A program made the position numbers and the translations under genes. The notes under the pieces were generated by a model. It had not been told where the DNA came from and ran no database searches. It saw only the letters and a program-made list of their open reading frames with translations. DNA of 64,000 bases from Rhodothalassiaceae bacterium (GTDB lineage: Bacteria; Pseudomonadota; Alphaproteobacteria; Sphingomonadales; Rhodothalassiaceae): the NCBI GenBank assembly GCA_026004935.1, contig BPKC01000001.1:1403491-1467490 (forward strand). Direction: 5' to 3'. Numbering within the stretch: position 1 is the first letter of the stretch; each line of letters opens with the position of its first letter. This document shows, in pieces, positions 36,995 through 48,125 of the stretch.

Positions 36995-37777
36995 GTGGTC
37001 AGGATCGCAAGCTTCAACATCAACGGCATCCGCGCGCGCCTGCCGCGGCTCGTCGACTGGCTGGAGCGCAGCCGGCCCGACGTCGTCTGCCTGCAGGAGC
37101 TCAAGGCCGAGGACGATCAGGTGCCGCGGCTCGAGCTCGAGGCGGCGGGCTATCGCGTCGAGTCCTTCGGCCAGAAGGGTTTCAACGGCGTCGCGATCCT
37201 GAGCCGCGGGGAGATCAGCGACGTGCGCCGCGGGTTGCCGGGAATGGAGGACGACGAGCAGGCCCGCTACATCGAGGCGACCATCGGGGACCTGCGGATC
37301 GCGAGCCTCTATGCGCCTAACGGCAATCCCCCGGGCTCGGAGCAGTTCGCCTACAAGCTCGCGTGGCTGGACGCGCTGCTCGCCCACGCGCAGGATCTGC
37401 TCGCGCGCGAGATCCCGGCGGTGCTGGCGGGCGACTTCAACATCATCCCGGAAGACGAGGACTGCCATGATCCGGCCGCCTGGCGCGACGACGCCCTGTT
37501 CGCGCCGGAAGCCCGCGCCCGGTTCCGGGCCCTCAAATGGCAGGGCTGGCTGGACGCCATCCGCCATTGCCATCCCGGCGGCGACCAGTTCACCTTCTGG
37601 GACTATCAGGGCGGCGCCTGGGCGAAGGACCACGGCATCCGCATCGACCACGTGATGCTCTCGCCGCTCGCCGCCGAGCGCCTCGAGGACGCCGGCGTCG
37701 ACCGCATGGAACGCGCGCGCGAGAAGGCCTCCGACCATGTGCCGGTGTGGGTGCGGCTCGCGGACCCGCAGCCCTGA
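36995..37777 (+). CDS. xth: exodeoxyribonuclease III
   Basis: A 260-residue AP endonuclease/3'-5' exonuclease of base excision repair. Starts at GTG 36995, preceded by GAAGGAG at good distance; the upstream in-frame GTG at 36968 has no site. Catalytic residues visible: Asn8 in FNINGIR, Glu35 in LQELK, Tyr107, Asp147 and Asn149 in GDFNI, and the late SDHVPV with the general-base His. Length matches XthA. Confidence 0.95.
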   Translation: MVRIASFNINGIRARLPRLVDWLERSRPDVVCLQELKAEDDQVPRLELEAAGYRVESFGQKGFNGVAILSRGEISDVRRGLPGMEDDEQARYIEATIGDLRIASLYAPNGNPPGSEQFAYKLAWLDALLAHAQDLLAREIPAVLAGDFNIIPEDEDCHDPAAWRDDALFAPEARARFRALKWQGWLDAIRHCHPGGDQFTFWDYQGGAWAKDHGIRIDHVMLSPLAAERLEDAGVDRMERAREKASDHVPVWVRLADPQP

Positions 37778-38071
37778 GCGGCCCCGCGCGGCGGCGCTTC
37801 GCCCGCCCCGGCGGCGGCCGAGGGCCTTGCCGTTTCGCAATCGGCCGCGCCGAGGATCTTCGCATTTCGCAAAGCATTCCGGGGCCGGCAAAGGGTGGGA
37901 GCGCAGCCGAAGGACGCCGCGCTTTCGGCCATTTCATTGAAATTTCATTAAAATGCGACATGTCGCCGCGTGCGCGGATGAATTGGCGCGGCCTTTGCGT
38001 GTATGAGGCGCCCGGCGGCTCCGTCCGCCGCCGGCATCCGCGGGTACCACAGACCGGGAGCAGCAGAAGGG
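37778..38071. promoter_or_regulatory. upstream region of the histidine kinase-like gene with an 11-base direct repeat
   Basis: A 294-base gap. At 37931-37941 and 37942-37952 two 11-base units, ATTTCATTGAA and ATTTCATTAAA, are joined head to tail. Direct repeats at 11-base spacing are the usual target shape of OmpR/PhoB-type response regulators. The repeat lies 120 bases before the kinase-like gene. No other structure stands out. Confidence 0.45.
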
Positions 38072-39154
38072 ATGGCGGAGACGGCGGCATCGGCAGCAAC
38101 GGACAGTCCGACGCAGGAAGCCGGCGATGCAGCGCGCCGGTTCGGCTTCTGCCAGATGCGCACCGCCTTCTGGAGCGGTGTCGTCACCTATGTCGTCCTG
38201 GAGGCGACGGGGCTGTGCGGCCGGCTCCACGAGCTGACGGCCGCAAGCGGCGGCGTCTTTCGCGCCCTGCTGTTCGCCGCGGTCTTCGGAGTCCTGTTCG
38301 CCGGCGTCGCCTTCTCCAACCGTCGCCGCCGCCGCCGCAGGATCCCGGTCGCGGCCTCCCGCGCGGACATGACGGCGCGCCGCGAGGCCCTGATCGCCCA
38401 TCTCAACCATGAAATCCGCACGCCGCTCAATGCCGTGACCGGCTTTGCCGGACTGATCGCGAGCACGCCGGCCGAAAGCCTCGATGTCGGGCGCTGCCAG
38501 GAATACGCGCGCCGCATCCTCGACGCCGGGATGGAGCTCGAGCGGCTTGCTGAAGATCTCGTCGCGCAGCTCGCCAGCGCACGCGAGGACGGCGATGCGG
38601 GCGCGCAGCCGGGGTTCAACGTGGCGGCGCTGCTCGGCGAGGTGCGATCCGTGCTCTCCCCCGTGGCGCAGGCGGGCGCCCGGCGCCTGAGGATCAGCCT
38701 GCGCCCCGGCCTCGAGCACGCCCATCTCGCAGGAACCCGCGAACAGCTCTTCGGGCTGATGGGCAATCTCGTGCAGCTTCTGCTCCAGGGATGCGCGCCC
38801 GGCGAGGAGGTGCGGATCGTGGCCCTGGAGCCGCGCGCGGACGGGCGGATCGCCCTGCGCTTCGTGCTGCCGGACCGCGAAGAGGCGATCCGGCACGTGC
38901 AGCGGCTTGCCGATGCGCTCGACGGCCTCGCCGGCGGCCACGCCTGGCGGGCGAGCAGGGCGGACCCGCTGGTGAAGCTGCTCGCCACGCGCCTCGATCT
39001 TGCCGATGCCGAGCTCGAAATCGAGGAGGACCCGGACGGCGACGGCATCAATCTCACGCTGCTTCTGCCCTGCGCGCAGGACCGATCCCCGGCCGCCGCG
39101 GCCGATGGTGGAGAGGACGCGGGCGAACGCGGATTGGCGGCCCTCGCCATCTGA
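38072..39154 (+). CDS. membrane histidine kinase-like protein with no clear ATP-binding motifs
   Basis: A 360-residue protein with two likely membrane segments (about 31-47 and 62-82), an Arg-rich stretch 84-90, then a HisKA-type helix with His113 in AHLNHEIRTPLNAV. The following region should be the ATPase domain, but no DxGxG or GxGLG motif is present and the N-box position reads LMGNLVQLLLQG. It may be a phosphotransfer or dimer partner rather than an active kinase. AGAAGG precedes the chosen ATG; no response regulator gene is adjacent. Confidence 0.75.
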   Translation: MAETAASAATDSPTQEAGDAARRFGFCQMRTAFWSGVVTYVVLEATGLCGRLHELTAASGGVFRALLFAAVFGVLFAGVAFSNRRRRRRRIPVAASRADMTARREALIAHLNHEIRTPLNAVTGFAGLIASTPAESLDVGRCQEYARRILDAGMELERLAEDLVAQLASAREDGDAGAQPGFNVAALLGEVRSVLSPVAQAGARRLRISLRPGLEHAHLAGTREQLFGLMGNLVQLLLQGCAPGEEVRIVALEPRADGRIALRFVLPDREEAIRHVQRLADALDGLAGGHAWRASRADPLVKLLATRLDLADAELEIEEDPDGDGINLTLLLPCAQDRSPAAAADGGEDAGERGLAALAI

Positions 39155-39185
39155 ACGCCGGGGCCGCGCGGCAAGATCCGTCGCG

Positions 39186-39222
39186 AAAGAAGAGCGGAGG
39201 GCTTTGGTAACCCGGGCCCTCC
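39186..39222 (-). terminator. intrinsic terminator after tmRNA
   Basis: On the minus strand, GGAGGGC (39222-39216) and GCCCTCC (39202-39196) form a stem with a 13-base loop, followed by the pyrimidine-rich GCTCTTCTTT. It lies just past the coding half of the tmRNA. Confidence 0.55.
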
Positions 39223-39554
39223 AGACCGGGGGGAACGCTTCTGTTACCCGGTGCGTTCCGCAAGACCGTGGCGCATGCCACCTATCTCTGGCCGTGAAGC
39301 CGTGAGATCAGGCGGCAACCGCCAATGCCACGTCGTTGTCGTTGGCATTTGTCGGTTCGGCCCTGTAACGGCGGTACCATGCCGGGCAGAAGGTCGCGTC
39401 GTTGTCGCGGGCGTCGATCCTGTTTCGCCCCCATCAGCACGACACCCGAAGCTTGCCAGGATGCCGTCCTGGTGGAGGCGCCGGGTACTGCCCCCGGGTC
39501 CGCTCCGCCAACGGACGCGCCGTTTACTGCCATAGCCGGGTCATGCCCGGCAGT
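39200..39554 (-). ncRNA. ssrA: transfer-messenger RNA, circularly permuted two-piece form
   Basis: Rescues stalled ribosomes with SmpB. Read on the minus strand, the acceptor half comes first and ends GGCGCCTCCACCA with CCA encoded at 39472-39470; its T-arm is CGGG, loop GGCAGTA, CCCG. After an intervening 37 bases the coding half begins GGGGGCGAAACAGGATCGAC at 39432, the standard tmRNA 5' end, which pairs with the acceptor stem. The tag frame at 39346-39308 reads ANDNDVALAVAA then TGA. This order of halves is the alphaproteobacterial permutation. Outer ends are approximate. Confidence 0.93.
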
Positions 39555-39557
39555 TCC

Positions 39558-39586
39558 CATATAGGATGCCCGGGCGCGCTTGTCGA
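39558..39586 (-). promoter_or_regulatory. promoter of tmRNA
   Basis: On the minus strand a -35 box TCGACA (39586-39581) and -10 box TATATG (39563-39558) are separated by exactly 17 bases and lie a few bases before the acceptor half. It fits a strong housekeeping-sigma promoter. Confidence 0.7.
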
Positions 39587-39626
39587 GGCATGGCGTGGCC
39601 GCGGAGCCGAAACCGTGGCGAGAACA

Positions 39627-39649
39627 TGTCAGATTGTGTCAAAATGTGG
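39627..39649. promoter_or_regulatory. possible operator of ten-base direct repeats
   Basis: TGTCA at 39627-39631 and 39637-39641, with a weaker TGTGG at 39645-39649, are spaced about ten bases apart between the tmRNA promoter and the gene at 39714. It could be a regulator site for that gene. Low confidence. Confidence 0.3.
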
Positions 39650-39713
39650 CTTGTGCGGGCCGGCGTCCTGCCGCTAGCATGCCGCCGACGGGGAGGAGGG
39701 AGCGCGTGCGGCC

Positions 39714-40160
39714 ATGAGGGGCCAGTCGGCAGATCCGCTTCTCGCGCGCCTGCGGCGGCTCGCTGCGGCGGGCGGGCTGGCGCTCTTCCTGCCGGCGGTT
39801 CTGGCGCTCACGCTGTTCCAGGCGCTGGGACCCTGCCTGTGCCACGACCGCGGTGCGGGCGGGGCCGGTCAACACGTCCCCGTTCCGACCGGGCCGGCGG
39901 CGCCGCACGGCGTCGGCGCAGCCGCACCGGTCCACGCGCACGGCACCGCGCCGGCCCGGCATCCTGCCGGTCCCGCCTGCAGCTGCTGCGGCGCGGGGCT
40001 GTGCGGGCAGGCGGTGGTGGCGACCGGCCCGGTCATGCCGCCCGGTGCCGCGGCGCCCGTGGCGGCCGTCTTTCCTTTCCCCGCCTGCGAGCAGGCCGAT
40101 TGCGGCATCCGGCTTCATCACCGTCCTCCCGTCCGCGCCCCGCCCCAGCCGACCGCCTGA
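39714..40160 (+). CDS. Cys/His-rich small exported or membrane protein
   Basis: A 148-residue protein with one hydrophobic segment at about 18-42 (a signal or anchor) and a Cys, His, Ala, Pro-rich remainder. Metal-ligand-like clusters are CLCHD at 43-47 and PACSCCGAGLCGQ at about 87-99, then CEQADCGIRLHH near the end. The overall look, ending in a PPVRAPPQPTA tail, recalls DUF2946-like proteins found beside metal-transport genes. GGGGAGGAGGG lies 13 bases upstream. A metal-related role with the next gene is inferred only. Confidence 0.65.
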   Translation: MRGQSADPLLARLRRLAAAGGLALFLPAVLALTLFQALGPCLCHDRGAGGAGQHVPVPTGPAAPHGVGAAAPVHAHGTAPARHPAGPACSCCGAGLCGQAVVATGPVMPPGAAAPVAAVFPFPACEQADCGIRLHHRPPVRAPPQPTA

Positions 40161-40367
40161 GCGCCGATCCGCCGGCCGGAGACCGATACCGGCGGCGGTG
40201 ACCGCTTCCCCCACCCTCGGCCGCAGGAGGCGAGCCCGGGCCGGGCTGCGGCCCGCATCCTCGCCACGGCCGACGCCCGAGGCGCGGTCGCGCTCGACCC
40301 GCCGACGGCGCCCACGGCCGAGGACGATCGAACATGCGACGACCAACCGTCACGGAAGGATGACAGA

Positions 40368-41237
40368 ATGCCGAAACTGCATGTCCCGGGCGCGACGGGG
40401 CTTGCGCTCGCCCTGGCGGCGGCGTGGCCCGCCCCGCCCGCGGCCGCCCATGACGACGACGGTCATCATGAGGCGCCGCTGCATTTCTCGCACCCGCTGT
40501 TCACCGAATCGCCTTCGCCCGACACCAAGCTGAGGCTGGACTGGTTTTACGCCCGGCTCCCCGGCGAAGGAGAGGAGGCGGGGGCCGCAGACGAAGAAGG
40601 CGGCCTCCTCGCCGCGCCGGCCGATTTCCATACCTTCAGGCTGGAAGCGGAATACGCCTTCTCGCCATCCCTGTCGATCGAGGTGGACATTCCCGTCAGC
40701 ATCCGCAATCCGGCCGAGGGACTCGCGCAAGTGAGCGCCGTCGACACGCTCGAGGTCGGTCTCAAATACGCGAATTTCGCATTCGCCGAGCACGGTCTGC
40801 TGCTCGGCGGCGGCATCGAGTTCGGGCTGCCGACGGGATCGGATGAGAAGGGCATCGGCTCGGACCACATCGTCGAGATCGAGCCCTTCATCGACTTCGG
40901 CTTCAAGCGCGGGAGCTTCGAGCTCGTCGGGTTCGTCGCCGTCGGCCTGCCGGTCAACGACCGGCCCGAGGATGCGGAAGCCGACGCCGAGCTCGCGATC
41001 GACATCTCCGCGCTCTACCATGTGGCGCCCGCCCTGCAGCTCCTCGTCGAGCTCAACGGCGAGCATGTCTATGGCGGCGAGGAGGCCGGGCTCGATGCCT
41101 GGAACGTCTCGCCGGGGCTGAAACTGCGCCCGTGGCGGGGTCTTGCGCTCGACATCGGCGCGGGCGTGCAGATCCCCTTGAATGGAACCAAAGAGCAGAA
41201 GGTCCGCACGGTGCTTTCGCTCTTCTACCACTTCTGA
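40368..41237 (+). CDS. outer-membrane beta-barrel protein with His/Asp-rich N-terminus
   Basis: A 289-residue protein with a signal peptide ending at AAAHD, then [16 protein letters not shown], a likely metal-binding mature N-terminus. The rest alternates in barrel style and ends LSLFYHF with a C-terminal Phe, like proteins of the phenol-degradation MetA or generic transporter family. GGAAGG precedes the start. With the previous Cys/His-rich gene it may form a metal-handling pair. Confidence 0.75.
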   Translation: MPKLHVPGATGLALALAAAWPAPPAAAHDDDGHHEAPLHFSHPLFTESPSPDTKLRLDWFYARLPGEGEEAGAADEEGGLLAAPADFHTFRLEAEYAFSPSLSIEVDIPVSIRNPAEGLAQVSAVDTLEVGLKYANFAFAEHGLLLGGGIEFGLPTGSDEKGIGSDHIVEIEPFIDFGFKRGSFELVGFVAVGLPVNDRPEDAEADAELAIDISALYHVAPALQLLVELNGEHVYGGEEAGLDAWNVSPGLKLRPWRGLALDIGAGVQIPLNGTKEQKVRTVLSLFYHF

Positions 41238-41404
41238 GGCCGCCGCCGGCTCCACCGGCGTGCGCGAGCGGGCGTGGCCGCCGGCGACCGGCCGCGCCCG
41301 CTTCGCGCGGGCCGAGGCTTGTCTCGCGCCGCCCGCCATGGCAAGGACGGCCCGCGCGCCGGGGACGGCCCGGCGCCGGCGGTGCGACTGGAAAGATCTC
41401 GCCC

Positions 41405-42394
41405 ATGGCCGACGACATCCGGATTGAAGCCGGCGCGGGCGCCGAGGCCCTCGTGCGGCACGACTGGACGCCGGAAGAGGCGCTCGCCCTGCTGCGGCGC
41501 CCCTTCCTCGATCTCGTCTTCGAGGCCCGGCGCATCCACCGGATCTTCCATCCGGCGAATGCCGTGCAGATGTCGGAGCTGCTGTCCATCAAGACCGGGG
41601 GCTGCCCGGAAGACTGCGCCTACTGCCCCCAGTCGCAGCGCTACCAGGAGGGCACGGGGTTGAAGGCGAGCCCGCTGATGCCGGTGGACGAGATCGTCGC
41701 CGCCGCACGGCGCGCGAAGGCCGATGGCGCGACCCGGTTCTGCATGGGCGCGGCCTGGCGCGCGCTGAAAGACCGGGATCTGCCGAAGATCACGGATGCG
41801 ATCCGCGCGGTGAAGGCGGAAGGGCTCGAGACCTGCATGACGCTGGGCATGCTGACCCGCGAGCAGGCAAAGGCGCTCAAGGAGGCGGGGCTCGACTACT
41901 ACAACCACAATGTGGACACCTCGCCGGCCTACTACGAGAGGATCATCACGACCCGCACGATGGCCGACAGGCTGGCGACGCTCGAGGCCGTGCGCGAGGC
42001 GGGCATCCGCGTCTGCTGCGGCGGGATCATCGGGCTGGGCGAGAGCGAGGAGGACCGCGCCGCCATGCTGGCCTTGCTCGCCGGCCTCGACCCGCATCCC
42101 GAATCCGTGCCGATCAACCGTCTCGTGCGCGTGCCCGGCACGCCGCTTGCCGAGGCCGAGGAGGTGGACGGCATCGCCTTCGTGCGGGTGATCGCGGCCG
42201 CGCGGATCATGATGCCGCGCTCCATGGTGCGCCTGTCGGCTGGGCGCGAGCAGATGTCCGACGAGCTGCAGGCGCTGTGCTTTCTCGCTGGAGCCAACTC
42301 GATCTTCGTGGGCGAGCGTCTGCTGACGACCCCCAACCCCGGCCGCAGCCGGGACGAGGCCCTGTTCGCGAAGCTGGGACTTGTCGCTCTGTAA
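41405..42394 (+). CDS. bioB: biotin synthase
   Basis: A 329-residue radical SAM enzyme that inserts sulfur into dethiobiotin. The cluster-binding CPEDCAYC gives Cys67, Cys71 and Cys74; [10 protein letters not shown] and the later [14 protein letters not shown] and LSAGRE segments are BioB hallmarks. Start at 41405 follows GGAAAG. No other biotin gene is adjacent. Confidence 0.96.
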   Translation: MADDIRIEAGAGAEALVRHDWTPEEALALLRRPFLDLVFEARRIHRIFHPANAVQMSELLSIKTGGCPEDCAYCPQSQRYQEGTGLKASPLMPVDEIVAAARRAKADGATRFCMGAAWRALKDRDLPKITDAIRAVKAEGLETCMTLGMLTREQAKALKEAGLDYYNHNVDTSPAYYERIITTRTMADRLATLEAVREAGIRVCCGGIIGLGESEEDRAAMLALLAGLDPHPESVPINRLVRVPGTPLAEAEEVDGIAFVRVIAAARIMMPRSMVRLSAGREQMSDELQALCFLAGANSIFVGERLLTTPNPGRSRDEALFAKLGLVAL

Positions 42395-42437
42395 GGCATG
42401 AGCCGGTCGCCTCTCGAGCGGCCGGCGTGATGGATGC

Positions 42438-44672
42438 ATGGCCATGACGAAGCTTGAGAAGCCGGAGATCACGCCCGAGCTCATCGCCGAGCACAATCTC
42501 ACGCCCGAGGAATACGCCCGCATCGAAAAGGCCCTGGGGCGCGCACCCAATCTCACCGAGCTCGGGATCTTCTCGGTGATGTGGTCGGAGCACTGCTCCT
42601 ACAAGTCCTCGCGCGTGCATCTGAAGAAGCTGCCGACCAGCGCGCCCTGGGTGATCCAGGGGCCGGGCGAGAACGCGGGTGTGGTCGACATCGGCGAGGG
42701 GCTCGCCGCCGTCTTCAAGATGGAGTCCCACAACCATCCCAGCTTCATCGAGCCCTATCAGGGCGCGGCCACCGGGGTGGGCGGCATCCTGCGCGACGTC
42801 TTCACCATGGGCGCGCGGCCGGTCGCCAACATGAACGCCCTGCGCTTCGGCGATCCCGCCCATCCGAAGACGCGCCATCTCGTCTCCGGCGTCGTGGCGG
42901 GCATCGGCGGCTACGGCAACTGCGTCGGCGTGCCGACGGTGGGCGGCGAGTGCGAGTTCCATCCCGCCTACAACGGCAACATCCTGGTGAACGCCATGAC
43001 GGTGGGCATCGCGCCTGCGGACCGGATCTTCTATTCGCGCGCGGCCGGCGTGGGCAATCCGGTGGTCTATGTCGGCGCCAGGACCGGCCGCGACGGCATC
43101 CACGGTGCCACCATGGCGTCCGCCGAATTCGGCGAGGATTCGGAGGAAAAGCGGCCCACCGTGCAGGTCGGCGATCCCTTCACCGAGAAGCTGCTGATCG
43201 AGGCCTGCCTCGAGCTCATGGCGACCGACGCCATCGTCGCGATCCAGGACATGGGGGCGGCGGGGCTGACCTCGTCCTCCGTCGAGATGGCCTCGAAGGG
43301 CGGGCTCGGCATCCGGCTGGAGCTCGAGCGCGTGCCCTGCCGCGAGGAGGGCATGACGCCCTACGAGATGATGCTCTCCGAATCCCAGGAGCGGATGCTC
43401 ATGATCCTCAAACCCGGCCGCGAGGAGGAGGCGCGCCGGATCTTCGAGAAATGGGAGCTCGATTTCGCCGTCATCGGCGAGCTGACGGCGAGCCGCCGGC
43501 TCGAGCTCTTCTTCCACGGCGAGAAGGTGGCGGACATCCCGCTTGCCGCGCTTGCCGACGAGGCGCCGGTCTACGAGCGGCCCTGGCGGTTGCCGGAGTC
43601 GCGGCCTTCCTTGAAGCCCGAAGACGTGCCGGCCGCACCGGATCTCGGCGAGGCGCTCTTGAAGCTCATGGGCGGGCCGAACCTGTCGTCCCGGCGCTGG
43701 ATCTGGGAGCAGTACGACCAGACGGTGATGGCCGACACCATCCGCACGCCCGGCGGCGATGCCGCGATCGTGCGCGTGCACGGCACGCACCGGGCGCTCG
43801 CCATCACTACCGACTGCACGCCCCGCTACTGCCTCGCCGATCCGGTGATGGGCGGCCGGCAGGCGGTGGCCGAGGCCTGGCGCAATCTGACGGCCATCGG
43901 CGCCCGGCCGCTCGCCTTCACCGACTGCATGAATTTCGGCAGCCCCGAGCGGCCGGAGATCATGGGCCAGTTCGTCGGCTGCATCGAGGGGATGGCGGAA
44001 GCCGGGCGCGCGCTCGACTTTCCCGTCGTCTCCGGCAACGTCTCCTTCTACAACGAGACCGAAGGGGCTGCGATCCTGCCCACGCCCGCGATCGGCGGCG
44101 TCGGCCTCATCGAGAACTACGACCGGCGCGCGGATCTCGCGTTCCGGCGCAAGGACGACGTGATCCTGCTTGTCGGCCGCACCGAAGGCGCGCTCGGGAT
44201 GAGCCGGTATCTTGCGGAGGTGCTGGGCCGCGAGGAGGGCGCGCCGCCGCCGGTGGATCTGGCCGCCGAGCGCCGGCATGGCGACTTCGTGCGGGCGCTG
44301 ATTGCGGAAGGGCTGGTGGACACGGTGCATGATCTCTCCGACGGCGGGCTGGCCGTGGCACTGGCCGAGATGGCGCTGGCCGGCGGCATCGGCGCCGAGA
44401 TCACGCTGGATGCCTTCGGCGGGCTTCCCGCGCATGCCGCGCTCTTCGGCGAGGATCAGGCGCGCTATCTGATCGCGGCACCGGCCGATGTCGCCACCAC
44501 CGTCATCCGCCGGGCGCAGGCGGCCGACGTGCCCGTGCTCCGCCTTGGAGAGACGGGCGGCGAGCGGCTGACCGTGGCCGGCGTCTTCTCGCTGCCGCTT
44601 GCGCGCATCCGGCGGGCCCATGAGGACTGGTTCCCGCGCTTCATGGCCGCTCCGGCGGTGCACGCGGCGTGA
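42438..44672 (+). CDS. purL: phosphoribosylformylglycinamidine synthase subunit PurL
   Basis: A 744-residue small-type PurL that, with PurQ and PurS, converts FGAR to FGAM. Signatures: [15 protein letters not shown] near 37-51, [27 protein letters not shown] near 95-121, and GNVSFYNET. purQ and purS are not next to it in the window. It begins a co-directional run with queA and tgt (33 bases to queA). Confidence 0.97.
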   Translation: MAMTKLEKPEITPELIAEHNLTPEEYARIEKALGRAPNLTELGIFSVMWSEHCSYKSSRVHLKKLPTSAPWVIQGPGENAGVVDIGEGLAAVFKMESHNHPSFIEPYQGAATGVGGILRDVFTMGARPVANMNALRFGDPAHPKTRHLVSGVVAGIGGYGNCVGVPTVGGECEFHPAYNGNILVNAMTVGIAPADRIFYSRAAGVGNPVVYVGARTGRDGIHGATMASAEFGEDSEEKRPTVQVGDPFTEKLLIEACLELMATDAIVAIQDMGAAGLTSSSVEMASKGGLGIRLELERVPCREEGMTPYEMMLSESQERMLMILKPGREEEARRIFEKWELDFAVIGELTASRRLELFFHGEKVADIPLAALADEAPVYERPWRLPESRPSLKPEDVPAAPDLGEALLKLMGGPNLSSRRWIWEQYDQTVMADTIRTPGGDAAIVRVHGTHRALAITTDCTPRYCLADPVMGGRQAVAEAWRNLTAIGARPLAFTDCMNFGSPERPEIMGQFVGCIEGMAEAGRALDFPVVSGNVSFYNETEGAAILPTPAIGGVGLIENYDRRADLAFRRKDDVILLVGRTEGALGMSRYLAEVLGREEGAPPPVDLAAERRHGDFVRALIAEGLVDTVHDLSDGGLAVALAEMALAGGIGAEITLDAFGGLPAHAALFGEDQARYLIAAPADVATTVIRRAQAADVPVLRLGETGGERLTVAGVFSLPLARIRRAHEDWFPRFMAAPAVHAA

Positions 44673-44705
44673 GCGCGCCGCGGTGGTTCAAACGGCGGCG
44701 GCGCC

Positions 44706-46921
<2,216 letters not shown>

Positions 46922-46959
46922 GCGGCGCGCACTCGTCGCCCCGCCCGCCCCCCTGGCTG

Positions 46960-47480
46960 AGCGGTGCGTGCGCTTCCTTTCCCTCGTCGCCCGCCGGCCC
47001 CCCCCCTCTCTGCGTCACCCGCCGGCTCGACCGGCGGGTCCAGCGGAAAGGGAACCAACCCCGAGCGCCGGGATCGTCGCGCAGGGCGGCTGGATTCGCC
47101 GCTTTCGCGGCGAATGACGAGGAAAGAGGACGTCACCCGCCGGCACCCCCCTCTCTGCGTCACCCGCCGGCTCGACCGGCGGGTCCAGCGGAAAGGGAAC
47201 CAACCCCGAGCGCCGGGATCGTCGCGCAGGGCGGCTGGATTCGCCGCTTTCGCGGCGAATGACGAAAGAGGAGAGCGTCACCCGCCGGCACCCCCTCTCT
47301 GCGTCACCCGCCGTCGCGCCCTCTCCACCTTCGCCCACCGGCTGCTGGCTCGCTTTCACCCGTCGAGCAGCTGAAATCGTCACCCGCCGGCTTGACCGGC
47401 GGGTCCAGCCCGCAGCGGAGCTAATCCCGGTGGCGGGGGATGCGTTCGCCGCCTCATGGGTTCGCCGGTCAAGCCGGCGA
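46960..47480. repeat. palindromic repeat block 4 with near-identical 145-base tandem units
   Basis: Between convergent tgt and the ArsR-type gene. A unit of 145 bases starts at 47011 and again at 47156, nearly identical, with a truncated third at 47300. Each contains CACCCGCCGGCTCGACC GGCGGGT, the spacer GGAAAGGGAACCAACCCCGA, GGATCGTCGCGCAGGGCGG and the TTCGCCGCTTTCGCGGCGAA palindrome. Two further elements near 47380-47403 and 47458-47480 end the block. Frames here are repeat translations. Confidence 0.88.
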
Positions 47481-47573
47481 GCGAGGCCGCAGGGGAGGAC
47501 CCACGCCGGCCGGGCTTGCGCTTTCTGAAGACCGACGGCTGTCGACAGGTGAGCGGTGTCCGGCGGCCGCGCC

Positions 47574-47894
47574 TCACCCGTCGGCCCCCTCGCGGGGGGC
47601 GCAGAAGAGCTGGTAGAGCGTCTCGAGCAGCACCCGGGTGCGGTCATCCGCGATGCGGTAGTAGATGGTCTGGGCCTCGCGGCGGGTCGCGACGATGCCC
47701 TCGCGGCGCAACAATGCGAGATGCTGGGAGACCGTCGCCTGCCGCAGGCCCAGGCTCTCCGCCAGCCGGCCCACCGGCGTCTCGCCCTCCGCCAGCCGGC
47801 ACAGGATCATCAGCCGCGTGGGCTGCCCGAGGGCCTGAAGAAACCCGCTGGCTTCCTCGGCGGCGTTGATCATGCGCGCGGGCTCTATATTCAT
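47574..47894 (-). CDS. BigR/SqrR-type ArsR-family persulfide-sensing repressor
   Basis: A 106-residue winged-helix repressor. Cys32 (ILCRLAEGE) and Cys98 (LYQLFC) are 66 residues apart, the same spacing as the sensing pair of SqrR (41 and 107) that form a polysulfide bridge. The recognition helix region is GLRQATVSQHLALLRREGIV at 49-68. It is divergent from a sulfide:quinone oxidoreductase gene, the classic target. Start is uncertain: ATG at 47894 (inside the candidate operator), in-frame ATG at 47873, or TTG at 47933; none has a strong ribosome-binding site. Confidence 0.88.
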   Translation of the reverse strand: MNIEPARMINAAEEASGFLQALGQPTRLMILCRLAEGETPVGRLAESLGLRQATVSQHLALLRREGIVATRREAQTIYYRIADDRTRVLLETLYQLFCAPREGADG

Positions 47895-47908
47895 ACTTGC
47901 GAATATTC
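47888..47908. promoter_or_regulatory. candidate SqrR/BigR operator
   Basis: Inverted repeat TATTC, eight bases, GAATA (47888-47892 and 47901-47905), overlapped by a perfect GAATATTC at 47901-47908, at the 5' end of the repressor gene in the divergent region. AT-rich dyads are the usual sites of this family. The position overlapping the start codon suggests autoregulation. Confidence 0.5.
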
Positions 47909-48125
47909 CACGGCGCGTATATACTAGCAGCAACCCCGGTCCGGCTCAATGGGCTGTTATCGATTCTGCCCGGGGAAGGCAAGAACCGGCCCGGCTGAAC
48001 CGGGGCAATCGCGAAACGGCGTGAGTGGGATGGAACGTTGTGTCGGTGCCGGGTCATGACAGCGGTAAGAAACGATCGCGATCCGCGGCGGGAAAGCCGG
48101 TGACGAGAGGAGGAGGAGAACCCCC

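Noticed and set aside
44673-44705. preQ1 riboswitch before queA
   Set aside because: The purL-queA gap is 33 bases, too short and with no matching structure.
46964-47647. Frames across repeat block 4 and a CRISPR array reading of the 145-base units
   Set aside because: Repeat translations; unit size and lack of regular short spacers or cas genes rule out CRISPR.
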